A stretch of DNA of 64,000 bases from Bolinopsis microptera (lineage: Eukaryota; Ctenophora; Tentaculata; Lobata; Bolinopsidae), in contig NC_087082.1 of NCBI RefSeq assembly GCF_026151205.1, positions 12,017,497-12,081,496 on the forward strand, in the 5' to 3' direction. Shown here piece after piece: positions 12,570 through 25,899 of this stretch. The notes under the pieces were generated by a model, which had not been told where the DNA came from, made no database searches, and saw nothing but the letters and a program-made list of their open reading frames with translations. The translations under genes and the position numbers were made by a program. Positions within the stretch are counted from its first letter, which is position 1. Every line of letters starts with the position of its first letter.

Positions 12570-14346
12570 TGAATCTGACTATTGAATCATGGAATATAAA
12601 GTGAAGCACTGATCACGTGTAATTATAATAAGAATTATAGATTATATTATACGCTTGGATTGTTAATTGGACTAGTAAGTAGTAATATAAGTAATAGTTG
12701 ATATTAAAAAGTTTTGATTTTTGAGTAATTTAATGTTGAACGTTATAATGACTAATGATCTACAGTCACAATTTCAATGATTTTTCAACTAATTTGCTTC
12801 AATTATCCATGTTTTTAAACGATCATAGCTTAATCAGTTAGATGTAATAACACTCAAACTGTATTCATTATTCTTAAAGATTGTTTTTATCATAGATTTA
12901 TAATATATTACTTGGTGCACCTATACAGTTATACTGTATGATAACTTATACAAAATCATCATACAAAATCGTCTGATTAGCCTTTTACTATTATCTTATT
13001 GACCCATGGCCATAATTCAGAGTTTAATTCCATCAAAAAGTTATTTAAACTCCCCATTAACATTCTTTAGGTCTATCAAAAGTAAGAATCGATATCTGAA
13101 TATGATACTTGCCAACTGTTGTCCTAAATATATTTTATCTCAGAATTACAACGTTCAGTAAAAGATCCATCGTGGCTTCCTCACATTACTGCTTCATAGT
13201 CTTCGTCTTCATTATCCTTGTTGCAACAGTAGAGAGAATAGAAAGACAGAAGTGACCCGACTATTAGTATAATAAAGTGGTTTCGTATATTACGTTCAGA
13301 CTAAGTATACCGTTTAAGAACTTGGTGACCGCAACGGGCATCTCAAATAGTTAATAGAAAAATGTCCAGCCTCGCCTAGGGTCACGGGCAACACGTTATG
13401 CGCCATGAAAGGAAAATATTATGAATAATCAATATTTATAATACTTGGAGCCTTGCAGACATCATTATCATGGGTCCAGTAACATCTGGGTCCCTGGACC
13501 TCCATTCCAGCGCAATATGTATACTGGAAGCAATTAAACCTGGACATAAGACATGCGATAAGTCTAATTAGTGGGGTATTTTGTCACCTAACATCTGGCT
13601 TCTGGGGGAGGCAACGCACCGCTGCACACAAAAATTCACGGCATTTATTCTCAAACATCTCATTTTAAGGGTCCTAGAACCGAAATTCGATTTAGTTTAT
13701 AACATTTGGCTAATTGTCTTGGGGTAGGATCTTGCGAACACCTGTAGTAGATTTTGATAGATCTCGAGCCACCATTTGTTTAAAGTTGTTCATGTTACCT
13801 AGAGTGGCTAAAACATATAATACTCTATTTTGTTATATTCATTATATTCGTTGATCGTTACATGAACGGATATCATTGCCCCTGGCGGATTTTTATCTGT
13901 CCGTCAGTCGCTTACTTTAGAATTCAAATTACAAAAACACAACTTAGCTTGAAGGTTAGCTCTTTATACATTTTAAATATTCATCTATTCACTAATTCAC
14001 TGGCCTTGAAGCGAAATAATGATAAATGTTAATATGATAAGTTTTAACTCGACTGTCATTTGCTGAGTTTTACATCACCAGATGTTTTTGACAAGTCCAA
14101 GGAGCATTTACACTTTAGAATATCGGGTGGTGTTATCTGAATGAAAATTTCTTTTTGTTATATATTGTGATTCAAGTGGAGTAGCTAGTCGTCGAAATCA
14201 TGATTCATATTTAACAATGGTCAGATATTTCTACCCAAGTTGATAATGAATTAATTCATTCGTGCTGCAAAATTGTATTATCGGAAACTTAGAAATAGAA
14301 CGTTATATTATAAAGCACATTCTTCGATTTTTATCGTTTTAGAACC
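12570..14346. other. Intergenic between GPCR-2 and GPCR-3
   Basis: No gene, RNA or repeat that I can support. It is AT-rich and aligns throughout with 52,563-54,374, differing by small indels. The 60 bases before the gene-3 ATG end in TTTTAGAACCATG, similar to the CTTAGAACCATG before gene 2. This shows that the duplication unit included some upstream sequence, and it may mark the 5' UTR or a splice acceptor of a non-coding exon. Confidence 0.5.
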
Positions 14347-15239
14347 ATGATCCGGTGGCTAACTGCAATAACAGCGGATCAAGAGGAGGCGGTGAATCTT
14401 TTCATGACAATACTCCTGATAACTGGATTTATTGTGTCTACCATCCTTAACCCGTTCATCATTGCTTTCTATCGGTCTAGGTGAGTATTCAGCTATAATG
14501 GGTTGCCTTCATTCTTTACTTAATTTCCAAAATCGATCTTAAACTTTCATAAAAAGACAATTTATTTCCGCAATTCCTCAGACGTGAAGATAAAGAGAAG
14601 CTGAGTAGCAAGCTGTTCGTTCTGATAGCAACTTCTGATCTGATGACCAACAGCTACCCTGCCCTCCATATCCTCTACTTCTGCCTCGCTCCCAACATCG
14701 ACTTTAGCACCCAAGTGGACTACAGCAAAACAGTTGATCGGAATTTCCAACATTATGCAATAGGTCCGAGTCTGTTTATCTGTAACTTTGGATGCTTGTC
14801 CCAGGTTACCACATCCGTTTTGGCGATTGTCAGGATGATATCTGTTTACAAGCCATTTCTTAGCATGGGGTTACCCAGGTGGATTCCGATGGCATACGTA
14901 TCTGTGTTTACTGTTCTCATGTTTGTGGCTGAAATGGCTTACGCTATTCTCCAATTCATGAGAATCGATAAAACGTTGGAGTATTTGATTCATCTTCAAA
15001 TGGACATTTGTCTGTACATGAATATGTCTCATTGTGTTCTTGGCATACTTGCATCTCTCTTCACGACGTTTATTATATCATCTAAGAGGAGGGTGCAGGA
15101 TGCCAGGGTACGCAGTTGTTATATAATAAGTTTAATGAACCTGCCTTATTTTATCTCATTGGTCAATTACGCACTTTCAAAAACGCTTTTAAAACAGTAT
15201 GGTTTTTATCTGTTAGCATATATAGCAGTTTTTAGCTTC
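14347..15239 (+). pseudogene. Class A GPCR, gene 3 of the trio; 3' end lost at 15,239
   Basis: Exon 1 (14,347-14,480) begins MIRWLTAITADQEEAVNLF and ends TCTAG|GTGAGT. Exon 2 starts at 14,582 after CAATTCCTCAG with the same phase-2 split Arg codon as its two neighbours. Helix 2 (ATSDLMTNSYP), helix 3 ending IVRMISVYKPF, helix 4 (RWIPMAYVS) and helix 6 (SLMNLPYFI) are present. The frame stops at AVFSF followed by TAA, exactly where the sequence changes to the retroelement unit. The copy at 54,375-55,370 continues past this point into a helix-7 segment and a charged tail, so this copy is truncated by the junction at 15,239/15,240. Whether the truncation is a real rearrangement or an assembly join is open; I favour the join. 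Confidence 0.8.
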
Positions 15240-17620
15240 TAATGTACTATTTACTATAATATCTGAAAGAATCTCTTCGAATATTTTTTCTGTGAAGTGG
15301 ATCTTGAATCTTTGGAATAGAGTTGGTGGTTACTGTCTGGTGACATTACACTCCACTTAATTCTTCCTCTTGGTCCATGGGATGTTTTAGAAGAGCATTA
15401 ATATCTTCCTATACTGACATACTTACATACCAAAATAGCGCATTGCTTTGGTCTGTCGTCGATTGCCTGAAGATCGGTCTACCCACTGTCTACTTGAATG
15501 ACACCCAAAATTAGGAAGAGATCAAGAGGCAGGTATATAGGAAGTGATTAAATGTAGTAGAAATGTTCATACACTCCGAAGGGATGTATAGTAACGTAAT
15601 AAAAACAGCTCCGCGACTAATCTTTTTGGATGGAGATCTCGCTAGAGTAAATGATACTGGTTCATCCCAATAACATATAAAATTAAGGGTTTAAGAGTCC
15701 AAAATAGGAATTTAAACACAAATTATAGTTAAATTTCTTTCACTGCAACATCACTTCATAAAATCATGTAGGAGGTATTGATAAGATTGCGTTCCAGATC
15801 ACCTTTATATTGCTGTGGATGCTAAATCCGACACCTCTATAACCCCTAAACAGAAACTATTACATGTCATGGGTAATGGATTTTCATTAGTAGGTAGTTA
15901 TTGCAAACCAGAGTGCTACCAAGTGCACGTCTTATGATTTTCTAGAAATCAAGAAACAAAAGTAAAACTCTAATCAAAATGCTGAAGCCAGGATGAAGCA
16001 ATGACTTGAAGAAGAAACTAGAGACAACCTGAATGGCTTCAGACCTGGTTGCTCTTACAACTTCGCAACATTCTTGTTCTATTCCCCCCCCCCCTAGTGA
16101 GGAATTTTATATAGGGTCTAATAGGCATGAGTGTGAAGGCACTATGGTGTTTATCGGATTTTTAAATAAAGCCTTTGACGTGTACACTATAGTTGCTTAT
16201 TAAGACCTGCCGTGACTTAGTTGATTAGCCTACGAAGCTGACATCGGGTTCAACGACACTGGAGAAATGGGCGGACATTATGGCGGATAGTGTTTATGGA
16301 GACCAGCGCATCAATATGGGACGTGAGGTAAGTCTGAGTTATTTAGATTACTTAAAGAAATGGTATACCAGAAACTAGTTGGTATTACCAGGGGGTCTTC
16401 GAAAGTCATGAGTAGGATCAGGATTCGGGGAGTTCTGCAAAAGAGGGACACATCATACTTGTTCATCATCGTGATTGAATTTATCATGACAGTGGCTATA
16501 GGGATGATGACTCAGTATCGGGTTCCACTTATTATGACTGCCGGGTGTAGATGGATTGGTGGCTGGAAAATATCGCATATGTCAAAATCTCTGATATGGT
16601 TGCCCTTATCACTGATATAATTGCTATGGGGGCAAAAATACTCTGGGACAGGTATAGGACGCAGCAAAAAGTGGTGGGGTTAGTCTTGATAAAACTCTAA
16701 AACAAAATCTCATGACTCTAATAACACTACAGTGGAAAGTAGACTTTAAAGCTGTTCTGGAAACCAGCTGGAATACGTTCTTGGGGGCATAGATGATCAC
16801 ACTGTAGAGGTGGATTATATTTTTTTTTTTTTTTTGTTTTTTTTTTTTGAGGAGACTTTTCAAGAGCAAAACGATGATGTTCCAAGGTAGGATGCAACTA
16901 GCTATGCCATCTACACTGACACATTGAACTAGTTTGCTAAGTGTGGGGTACTTATTGAACTAAACCATGGTGTGCTGAGCAGGGGAAGAACAGTCATTAT
17001 TTATGTTGATAAGCCTAAGGGTGTTACAGGTTTTTGAGTAAACACTGGAGAAATTCACGGGATTATGGTGGATAGTAATCATCGAGACAGTGCATCAATA
17101 ATCGGACGCTGAAGCCTAATTAGAGAAGTTTAAAGTTCACTATCTTAATTATTATTTTAAATTGCTTCAAATAGCTATGATAATCAGCGTGATAGTCGTC
17201 TTCCAAGCCAGTTTATCAGAATAAATAAATGCAGAACCTAAACAAAAAGGACTAAAATAAAACTCCAAGATATATTTTCAGGAATATTACTAACTTTAGC
17301 ATTGGCGCTCGATTCCAAAGAAATTTTTGTTAATGATGCGTTGACAAAATGCGGGCGCGGTAAATTTAACATTTGAAATTGTTTGTTGTTAAACCATATT
17401 TTAAAATAATCTGTAAATATATAGTTCTAATAGTGTATAAAAAAGAATAATCTCACTAATATAACACTAAACAGAGGCAATAACGAGGATCGCGCAAAAA
17501 TTTTATCTTTTTTGACAATTTCCGCGATTTTAAAATAGGAAACCATTTAAATATATGAAAAACAAATACGCAAACCATTATAATCTTGATCCATAAATTT
17601 TTAATTGTGGTCCCCGGTCA
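15240..17620 (+). mobile_element. Arm A: decayed non-LTR retrotransposon copy, 5' part missing
   Basis: Broken plus-strand reverse-transcriptase domain. In order: an NGFRPG-type motif near 16,035 (GGCTTCAGACCTGG), FNKAFDVY near 16,160, KKWYTRN/QKLVG near 16,355, FIIVIEFIM near 16,465 (the FIIVxDY box of this family) and a YADD-like remnant near 16,585 (AYVKISDMVALITD). Frame changes every few tens of bases. A segment at about 16,203-16,348, absent from B and C, interrupts the domain. It repeats sequence that in B lies at 18,190-18,305. The element begins abruptly at 15,240, while the matching arm D carries about 1.9 kb more beyond the corresponding point. It ends at the AT-rich centre near 17,640. 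Not functional. Confidence 0.7.
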
Positions 17621-17659
17621 ATAGTTTGCAAAATTGATTTTCTTATACGAAAAATATAA

Positions 17660-20600
17660 AGTAATTTAAAAATTATGGATCAATAAATTTTGGGTTTTGC
17701 GCTAAATTTGTTAATTTTACTATATGTATTAACATGGTTTCCTGTTTCAAAAATCCCGGAAATTGTTAAATAAATAGATATGATTTTGGAGCGATCCTCG
17801 TTTTTTGCTCTGGTTTAGTGTTATATTTTGAGTATTTTATTCTTTGTTATACCACTATTAGAACTATATAGTACAGATTATTTTTGTATGAATATGTTTT
17901 GAACAACAAACAATTTCTAATGATTAATTTTTCCGCGCCGCGCACTTTTTGTCAAACGACCCTCATCATAACAACAAATTCTTTTGGAATCGAGCGCCAA
18001 TGCAAAAATTTAGTAATTTCATGAATAATATCTTTGGAGTTATTTTTGTCCTTTTGTTAGGTTCAGCATTTTATTTTTTATGATTAACTGGGGATGAGGA
18101 CTATCAAGTGATTATCTGTAGTAGGTATGAGAGGCAATTTTAAATAATAATTATGATTGTGAAACTTTTAAACTTCTCTTAATTTAGCTTCAGCGTCAGA
18201 AGTATTGATGCACTGTCATCGATAGGATTTCTATTCCTCCATAAGTCCCGGATTTCTCCAGTGTTACTCAAAATCCTGTATCAGCCCTTAGGCTATCAAC
18301 ATAGTTATGACTGTTCTTCCCCTGTCAGCCACACCATGGTTGGGTCATTAAGTACCCCACACTTATGCATACTAGTTCAAGGTGGCAGTGTATATGGCAA
18401 AGCTTGTTGCATCCTACGCTCTTGGTTCTTTCATAGTTGCTCTTGAAAAAAGGTCTCTCTAAAGGTCTCCTCTCCAGTTGTTGATATCTATGCCCCAAAG
18501 GTACGTTTTCCTGCTGGTTTCCAGAAACTGCTTTAAGTCTACTTTCCTCTGTAGTGTTTAGAGTCATGAGATTTGTTTTAGAGATTGTTCAAGACTAACC
18601 CCAACACTTTTATGCTGCTTCCTATAGCCTGTCCAGGGGGAGTAGTTTGGCCCCATTCAATTATATCAGTGATAAGCGGCACCATCATCTGAGAATTTGC
18701 ATATGCGATTATTATCAGCACAAATTCCATCTACCACCTGGCAGGCTTATGAGTGAACCCAGTGTCTGAGTCATCATCAATAGCCACTGTCTGATATAGT
18801 TCAATCAGGTTGTTGAACAATGTATGTGGTTGTCTCTTTGCAGATTACTTCCCCCCAATCAGATCCTTACCTGGACCTCGACTGACCATGTAATACCATC
18901 TGCAGTTGTGATTACTTAGAGACCACTGTGTTTGTGTAGATCAAATCGCACTATGTATTTCTTGGTATACCATTTCTTAAGTATCTTAATAAGCAAACCT
19001 TGATGTACACTGTCAAAGGCTTTATTAAAATCTTTTAAAATCATAGTGGCCGTCACACTCTTTAGACCCTATGAATTCTTCACAGAAACACGAATGTGCG
19101 AAGTTGTAGAGAACAGGTCCTGTAGCAATTTGGTTGTCTCTTAGTTGTTCTTCAAGTCTTTTGATTCATCCTGTCAGCATTTTGATTAGAGTTTTACTTT
19201 TTGTTTTTGATTTCTAGAAAATCATAGACGTGGCACTTTGGTGCACTCTGTTTGCAATAAAACTACTACTAATGATATCCATTACCCATGAATGTATAGA
19301 TTCTTTTAGGGGTTATAGAGGTGGTCAGAATTTAGCATCCACAGCAATATAGTGTCTGGAACTCAATCTTATCATACTCCTACATTGATTATTTGGAGTG
19401 ATTGTTTGCAGTCGTTGAAGAGCTTTAATTTATGTTTGTGTTTAAAATTTCCTAATTTTGGACTCTTAATACTCTATAATTTTCTTGTTATTGGATTGAA
19501 CAAGTAACTGTTACTCTAGCGAGATCTCCTTCCAAAAAGATTAGTCTTCAGGGAGCTTTTTTAGTCTTTACTTATAATCGTCGGAGGTAGGTAATTTTCT
19601 ATTACATTTAAGCTCTTTACTATAGGACCTGCCTCTTGATCTCTTCCTATTTTTGGGTTGTCATTAGAATTGTCATTCAAGTATTATAACTGATCTGCCC
19701 TCCAGGGTACCATATAAGCACTGTCAACTTAATCTTTATTCTTATTTCATTTCATTATTTCATTTCTTTTACCTAGATGTTTACCTTTAAATCGCAGGAA
19801 ATGGTTGGACAATGGACATCAAGACTACTGTCACCAGCCTGGTGACCTAGAGTAAATGAGCTACTGTTTCCTGTGTAGGACTCCCAGATGGTGGACACGG
19901 CTAGGATTGTTCCTCGCCTTGTGGAGTAACTTCATGATCAGGTGTTATGGTTTTATGAAAAAGGCCAAGAGGGGGGCGGGGGGGGGGGGGGGTGGGGGGA
20001 AAGGATTCAAAAATTTTCGACCTAAATTTTATTTCTAAAACAAATTCACATTCATTTTTTCAATTGGTTGTCTTTTATTATGGATATACTGGAACTGTTA
20101 ATGTGATGTATGATGACGTTGTTAATACAGAAAATAACATGAAAGGCCTTCTTCACTTAACCCATTTTCACGATGAGGAGCATATAACTTCCTAAATTAG
20201 GGGAATGGGCAGGTCAAATCATAGTTCCTAACTTCAGGATATTATAATAGGATTCAATAACTTTTGATATATTGATTATCATTGAATATATACAGGGATA
20301 AAAAATATAATGACAATTCTTGTTGACACTGAACACTTAAAACTAATGACAGCTAAGTAAAGTTTCAGTTTCAAGCCATCTAAAAGAGGACTCATGAATA
20401 TTGAATAAGTACATAAGATCTTTTTTTTATGAAGTTTGGGTTTTATGATAAAGTTATTCTATGCTACTTATATGAATGCTTTTTCAAAGAGATGCGTTAT
20501 TTATTTCTCTTTTTAAACAAGGGACGTATCGGTTAATGTTCTCAATTCTAAGGAAGCTGATTCCAAATACAAAAGGGTCCACAGTAACTAATGCTTCTCT

Positions 20601-21755
20601 CTGTTTTTACATATTTGTAAACAGTAGGAACATTAGGAGGAAATTAGTCTTGTTCAGTCCGTAGTACCCGTACAGGTTGAACTCTTAATGTTGATGGCTT
20701 TTGGTGATATCATTTGGAGCTTACGTTGGGGACACATTTTGAACACGGTTAGAGCAATCTTATACTTATTTGTTGTCTTATTGGGTAAGAAAGTGGGCTT
20801 TTTTCAGGAAATTGGAGTGACACTGTGAAGCCCAATGTTATGTTATGAGTCCTCCTTGTCAGTTTTAGTTTACAATGATATTTCAAGTCCTTGTTCTGTT
20901 GTAAAAGAATGCAACACAAATGACCCTTACTTGGAATATTCCAGCTGACACTGTTCTTATCGTTTATTAATAATCAGTTCTGCTAGGATACTACCCGATT
21001 CGTTTTCATATTTTAAAAAATCATATAGTTAATCCATAGAGTTGTGTCTAATGGATATTGAATATCCGAAAAAGAGTGACAGTAGGTTATGCTCGTTAGG
21101 TTTTGGTCATTAAATGTGTAGGCAGTAATTTTTGATTAAATGTTCTAATTCTCGTTTTACAGTGCCTCCAGGGACAAAAGGATTTCGCGGCATGTACGAA
21201 ATCGCGGAAAATTCCCATTCCCGCGACAATTTTTATGTGTAGTTTAATGTTTAAGCCTGTTAAATTTCGCGGTACCGCGAAATTTGGCCAAAATTATACG
21301 CGAAATCCTTTAGTCCTGGTGCCCGCGAATCCAAATTGATAAACAACGTAACTCAATTTCAATAAACCAATATTTTATGGAGGTTACTATATCCGCCGAA
21401 ATTCCCTTTCCTCAGGATCGAAAAAAATCTATTATACCATAAATTAAGTCAAACTATTGCCTAAAATTGTTGTAAACTACACTTTATGGGAGGACGTATT
21501 TTAAAAGGTGACTAAGATTTCAGCAGGCATAATACTTGATAGTATGATTTATACGATTTTAAGTATTTTAAAATTTATACAAGTCGCTTATGAGTGTGAT
21601 AGGTAATGTTGTGATGCTATGTAATTGATGTATGTAACTGTTGATCGTCCGTGAATTAATTTCCAGAGCGAAAATATTTTTAGTCCAAAAAAGCTAGTGT
21701 ATAAATTTAAAAAAATTCTAAATGATATGAAAAATGGTCTTAAAAATACCTTAAT
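17660..21755 (-). mobile_element. Arm B: inverted copy of the same retroelement unit
   Basis: Reads on the minus strand. The reverse-transcriptase remnant lies between about 19,215 and 18,440; the counterpart of FNKAFDSVH is at about 19,010-19,030. It lacks the 130-base insert seen in A and D (empty site near 18,985) and the roughly 290-base segment at 27,975-28,262 of D (empty site near 19,670). It carries a 152-base MITE-like insertion at 21,168-21,319. A 20-base G-rich run lies at about 19,972-20,000. There is no intact ORF; the longest open stretches are frame shadows. Confidence 0.7.
21168..21319. mobile_element. MITE-like element, 152 bp, in arm B
   Basis: The inverted ends match at 17 of 18 bases: GGACAAAAGGATTTCGCG at 21,172 and, on the other strand, GGACTAAAGGATTTCGCG ending at 21,316. 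They are extended outward by CCAG(G)/CTGG. A TGCC flanks both sides (21,163-21,166 and 21,320-21,323) as a probable target duplication. The empty site in arm D (29,737-29,740) has one TGCC. The interior holds a perfect 24-bp palindrome centred on CGCGGTACCGCG (21,262-21,285). It has no coding capacity, so it would depend on a transposase made elsewhere. The superfamily is not identifiable from the short ends. Confidence 0.7.
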
Positions 21756-21774
21756 GCCCAAATTTTTGGGATAT

Positions 21775-24700
21775 GAAGGTATTTTTAAGACCATTTTCCA
21801 GTTCATTTAAATTTTTTTTAATTTATTCAGCTAGCTTTTTTGACTAAAATATTGTCGATCTGGGAAATTATTTTAAGGGGACGAGTCAACATTACATTAC
21901 AATCAATGACATAGGATCACATACATTTACCTATTACACGCAGTAGCGACTTGTATAAATTTAAACGATACTTAAATTCGTTTTTTATATCATTTATCAT
22001 GTATTTGCCTCTGCTTGATATCTTGTCTCTTTTAAAATAAGTCCTCCCATGAATTTAGTTTACATCAATTTTAGGCAATTGTTTGACTGAATTTTATGGT
22101 ATAATAGATTTTTTCGTTCCTGAGGATAAGGGAATTTCGGCGGAATATAGTAACACCAGAAATATTGGTTTATGTTAAAATTGAGTTTACGTTGTTTATC
22201 ATGATTCGAGGGCACCTGGGATAAAGGATTTCGGGTTAATTTTGGCCAAATTTCGCGGTACCGCGAAATTTAACGGGATATACATTAAACTACACATAAA
22301 TTTGTCGCGGGTGAATGGGAAATTCGCGATTTCGTACATGCCGCGAATCCTTTTGACCTGAGGGCACTGCAACGAGAATTAAGAACAATAATCAAAAATT
22401 TACTGCTTAAACATTTATAGACCCAAACCTAACGAGCTTAACTCTCTGTCACTCTTTTTCGGTGATTCATATCATGTGACACACTCTATGGATGATTAAA
22501 CTATATGATATTTTTTAAAAAATAGGAAATACTCATCTGGTTGTATCCTAGCAGAACTGATTTATTATATACGTTAAGAACTGTGTCAGCTGGAATATTC
22601 AAGTAAGGTATTGTGTGCTTTCTTTTACACAGAAACAAGGAAATTGATATATCATTGTAATACTAAAACTGACAAGGGTTAATCATAACTAACATTGTGC
22701 TACAGTGTCACTCCATTACTGAAAAAAAGCCCACTTTCTTCCAATTAAGACCAATACAAATAGAGGTAAAGATTGCTCTAACGTGTTCAAATGTGTCAAC
22801 AACGTTGCTCCATATTATATCCACCAAAGCATCATCATAAGAGTCAACCTGTACGTTGTTACTACGGACTGAACAAGACTATTTCTCCAAAATGATCCTA
22901 ATGTTTCAAATTATAGAGTAAAAACTGAGGAGGAAGCTTTAGTTACTGTGGACCCTTTGTTGAATCAGCTTCCTTAGCAATTGAGAACATTATCCCGATA
23001 TCGTTTTGTTTTTTAAAAAGAGGAATATAGACGCATCTCTTGAAAAAAGCATTCATAATAAGTAGCATTATAAATAATTTTTCATTAAAACCCAAACTTC
23101 ATATAAAAATAAGTTCTTAATGTACATATTCAATATTCATGTGTCGCGTTCGATGGCTTGAACTGAATCTGTACTTAGCTGTCATTAGTTTAGTGCTCGT
23201 GTCACAAGAATTGTCATTATTTTCCCTGTGATAATATTCAATTTCAAGTCAATTTATCCATAGTTTTTGGAATGCTATATTTTTCCTGAAGTTGGACTAT
23301 GAATTTGACCTGCCATCCCCTAATTTTGGAAGCTTTATATGCTCATATCGTGGAAAATGTGGTTAATTGAATGAAGGCTTTCATGTTATTCTGTATTATC
23401 AGTCTTCTTAACAATCCATTTCAGGTCCAGTATATCCATAATTAAGGGACACCAATTGGAATAATGAATGTGAATTTGTTGAGAGAATAAATTTAGGTTG
23501 AAAAATTTTTTGATCCTTCCCCCAATCCCACCCCCCCCCCCCCCGACCCCTCTTGGGCCTTATTTCATTAAATAATAAAACTCTGATCTTGAAGTTATCA
23601 CAAGGCGAGGGAACATTCCTAGCCTGTCCAGATCTGGGAGGTCTTCCACAGGGAAAACAGTAGCTCATTTAGCTTCTAGGTCCACAGGCTGTGGATCAGT
23701 AGTCTTGATGTCCATTGGATCCAACCAGTTCTGGCGTTAACAGGAACTATAGGTAAATGAAATGAAATATTGAAATGAAATAAGACTAGAATAAGGTTGA
23801 ACTGTGCTTATGATGGAGACCTGGAGGGGAAGATCAGGTTTATATTACTTGAATGACAATTCTATGACAACCCAAGAATAATAGGAAGAGATCAAGAGGC
23901 AGGGTCTATAGGAAGAGTTAATTGTAGTAGAAATGTTACTACCCTCCGAAGATGTATAAGTAAAGTAATAAAACAGCTCCCGAGACTAATCTTTTGGATG
24001 GAGATCTTCGTAGAGTAACATGTTACTTGGTTCAATCCAATAAACATATTAAATTAAAGAGTTTAAGGAGACCCAAAAATAGGAATTTAACACAAATATA
24101 TATTAAATTCATTCACTGCAACAATCACTTCATAAATTCATGGAAGGAGTATTGATAAGATTGAGATCCAGATCCACCTATATTGCTGTGGATGCTAAAA
24201 TTCTGACAACTCTATAACCCTAAAAGAAACTTCATGTATGGGTAATGGATATCATTAGTAGGTAGTTATTGCAACAGAGTGCTACCAAGTGCCCACGTCT
24301 TATGTTTTTTAGAAATCAGAAACAAAAAGTAAAACTCTAATCAAAATTTGCTGAGCAGGATTGAAGCAAGACTTGGAAGAAAAACTAATGAGACAACCAG
24401 AATGGCTTCAGACCTGGGTTGCTTCTACATCTTCGGCACATTCTTGTTCTGTGAAGAATTATATTAGGGGCTAAAGAGTGTGAAGGCCACTTATGATGTT
24501 TAAGTTTTAATAAAGCCTTTTGACAGTGTACATAAAAGGTTTGCTTATTAAGATACTTAAAAGCAAATGGTATACCAGAATACATAGTGCGTTTTTGATC
24601 TGTCACAACCACAGTGGCTTAAGTAAATCACACTGTGCAGATGGTATTACCGGGGGTCTTCGAGGTCCTGGTAGGGATCAGGATTCGGGAGTTAATGCAA

Positions 24701-25820
24701 AGAGACACTCATAAACGTGTTCATCATCGTGATTGGACTATATCATGTCAGTGGCTTTAGATGATGGACTCAGACTCTGGGTTCACTCTTAAGCCTGCAC
24801 AGGGTGTAGATGGATTTGTGCTGAAAATATAGATATGGTCTAAATTCTCAGATGATGGTGGCACCTTATCACTGATATAATTGAATGGGGCAAAACTACT
24901 CCTGGACAGGTTAGGAAGCAGAAAATGTGGGGGTTAGCTTGAACAACTCTAAAACAAAATCTCATGACTCTAAACACTACGAGGGAAAGTAGGGACTTTA
25001 AAGCTGTTCTGGAAAACCAGTGAAAACGTACCTTGGGGGCATAGATATCAACAAGAGAGAGACTTTAGAGAGACTTTTCAAAGAGACTATGAAGATCCAA
25101 GAGCGTCGGAAGCAAAACTAGCTTTGCCAGATACACTAGCCACCTTGAACTTGTTGCAGGGTGGGTACTATGAACTAACCATGGTGTGCTGAGCATGGGG
25201 AGATACAGTCATTAACTTATGTTGATAGGGCCTAAGGGCAGATACAGGGTTTGAGTAACACTGGAGAAAATCACGGGAATTATGGGAGGAATAGAATCTA
25301 TCGAGACAGTGCATCATACTCGGACGCTGATGCTAAATTAAGAGGAGTTTAAAAAGTTCACAATCATAATTCTAATTTAAAATTCCTTTAATAGTATGAT
25401 AATCAGCTTGATTGTCGTCTTCCAGCCAGTTTATCAGAAATAAATTAAATGAGACCCTAAACCAAAAAGGACTAAAATAAACTCCAAGATTATTTTCATG
25501 AAAATTACTAATTTGCATTTGGCGCTCGATTCCAAAGATATTTTTGTTAATGATGCGTTGACAAAATGGCGGCGCGGAAAATTATCATTTGAAATTTGTT
25601 TGTTGTTCAAACATATTTCATAAAAATAATCTGTAATATATAGTTCTCATTGTTGTTAATAAAAAGAATTATCTTAAAATGTAACATAACAGAGCAAAAC
25701 GAGGATCGCGCAAACATTCATTTTCTATTTTAAACAATTTCCGGGATGTTTATACAGGAACCATGTTTATACATATCGTATAATTAACCAAATTACGCAA
25801 AACCCTAAATTTTTTGATCC
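21775..25820 (+). mobile_element. Arm C: plus-strand copy, near-mirror of B
   Basis: Plus-strand reverse-transcriptase fragments between about 24,310 and 25,080. They are QNGFRPG near 24,402, FNKAFDSVHKRFAY near 24,500, YTRIHSAF near 24,570, and VFIIVIGLYHVS near 24,720, followed by a damaged YADD region near 24,850. It shares with B the 152-base insertion (22,215-22,362), the lack of the A/D inserts, and a G/C homopolymer at the mirrored place (23,530-23,544). Those shared markers make C the reverse complement of B rather than a third independent copy. Confidence 0.7.
22215..22362. mobile_element. Same MITE-like element, in arm C
   Basis: Reverse-complement counterpart of the element in arm B, with the same ends, the same central CGCGGTACCGCG and flanking GGCA at 22,211-22,214 and 22,363-22,366. 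Some bases of the left end are missing (GATAAAGGATTTCGGG), as expected from indel noise. Confidence 0.65.
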
Positions 25821-25899
25821 ATAAATTTTTAATTTCTTTTTATTTTGTATATAAAATTATTTTTGCAAAACTATTGACGGGGGACTCTACATTAAAACA

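Noticed and set aside
17541..17820. Short inverted repeat around 17,640 as a separate replication origin or hairpin gene
   Set aside because: It is simply the centre of the A-B inverted repeat, and the same loop appears inverted at 25,860.
20476..20664. Small ORFs in the outer parts of arms A-D
   Set aside because: They do not persist between arms, as expected for non-coding repeat sequence with indel noise.
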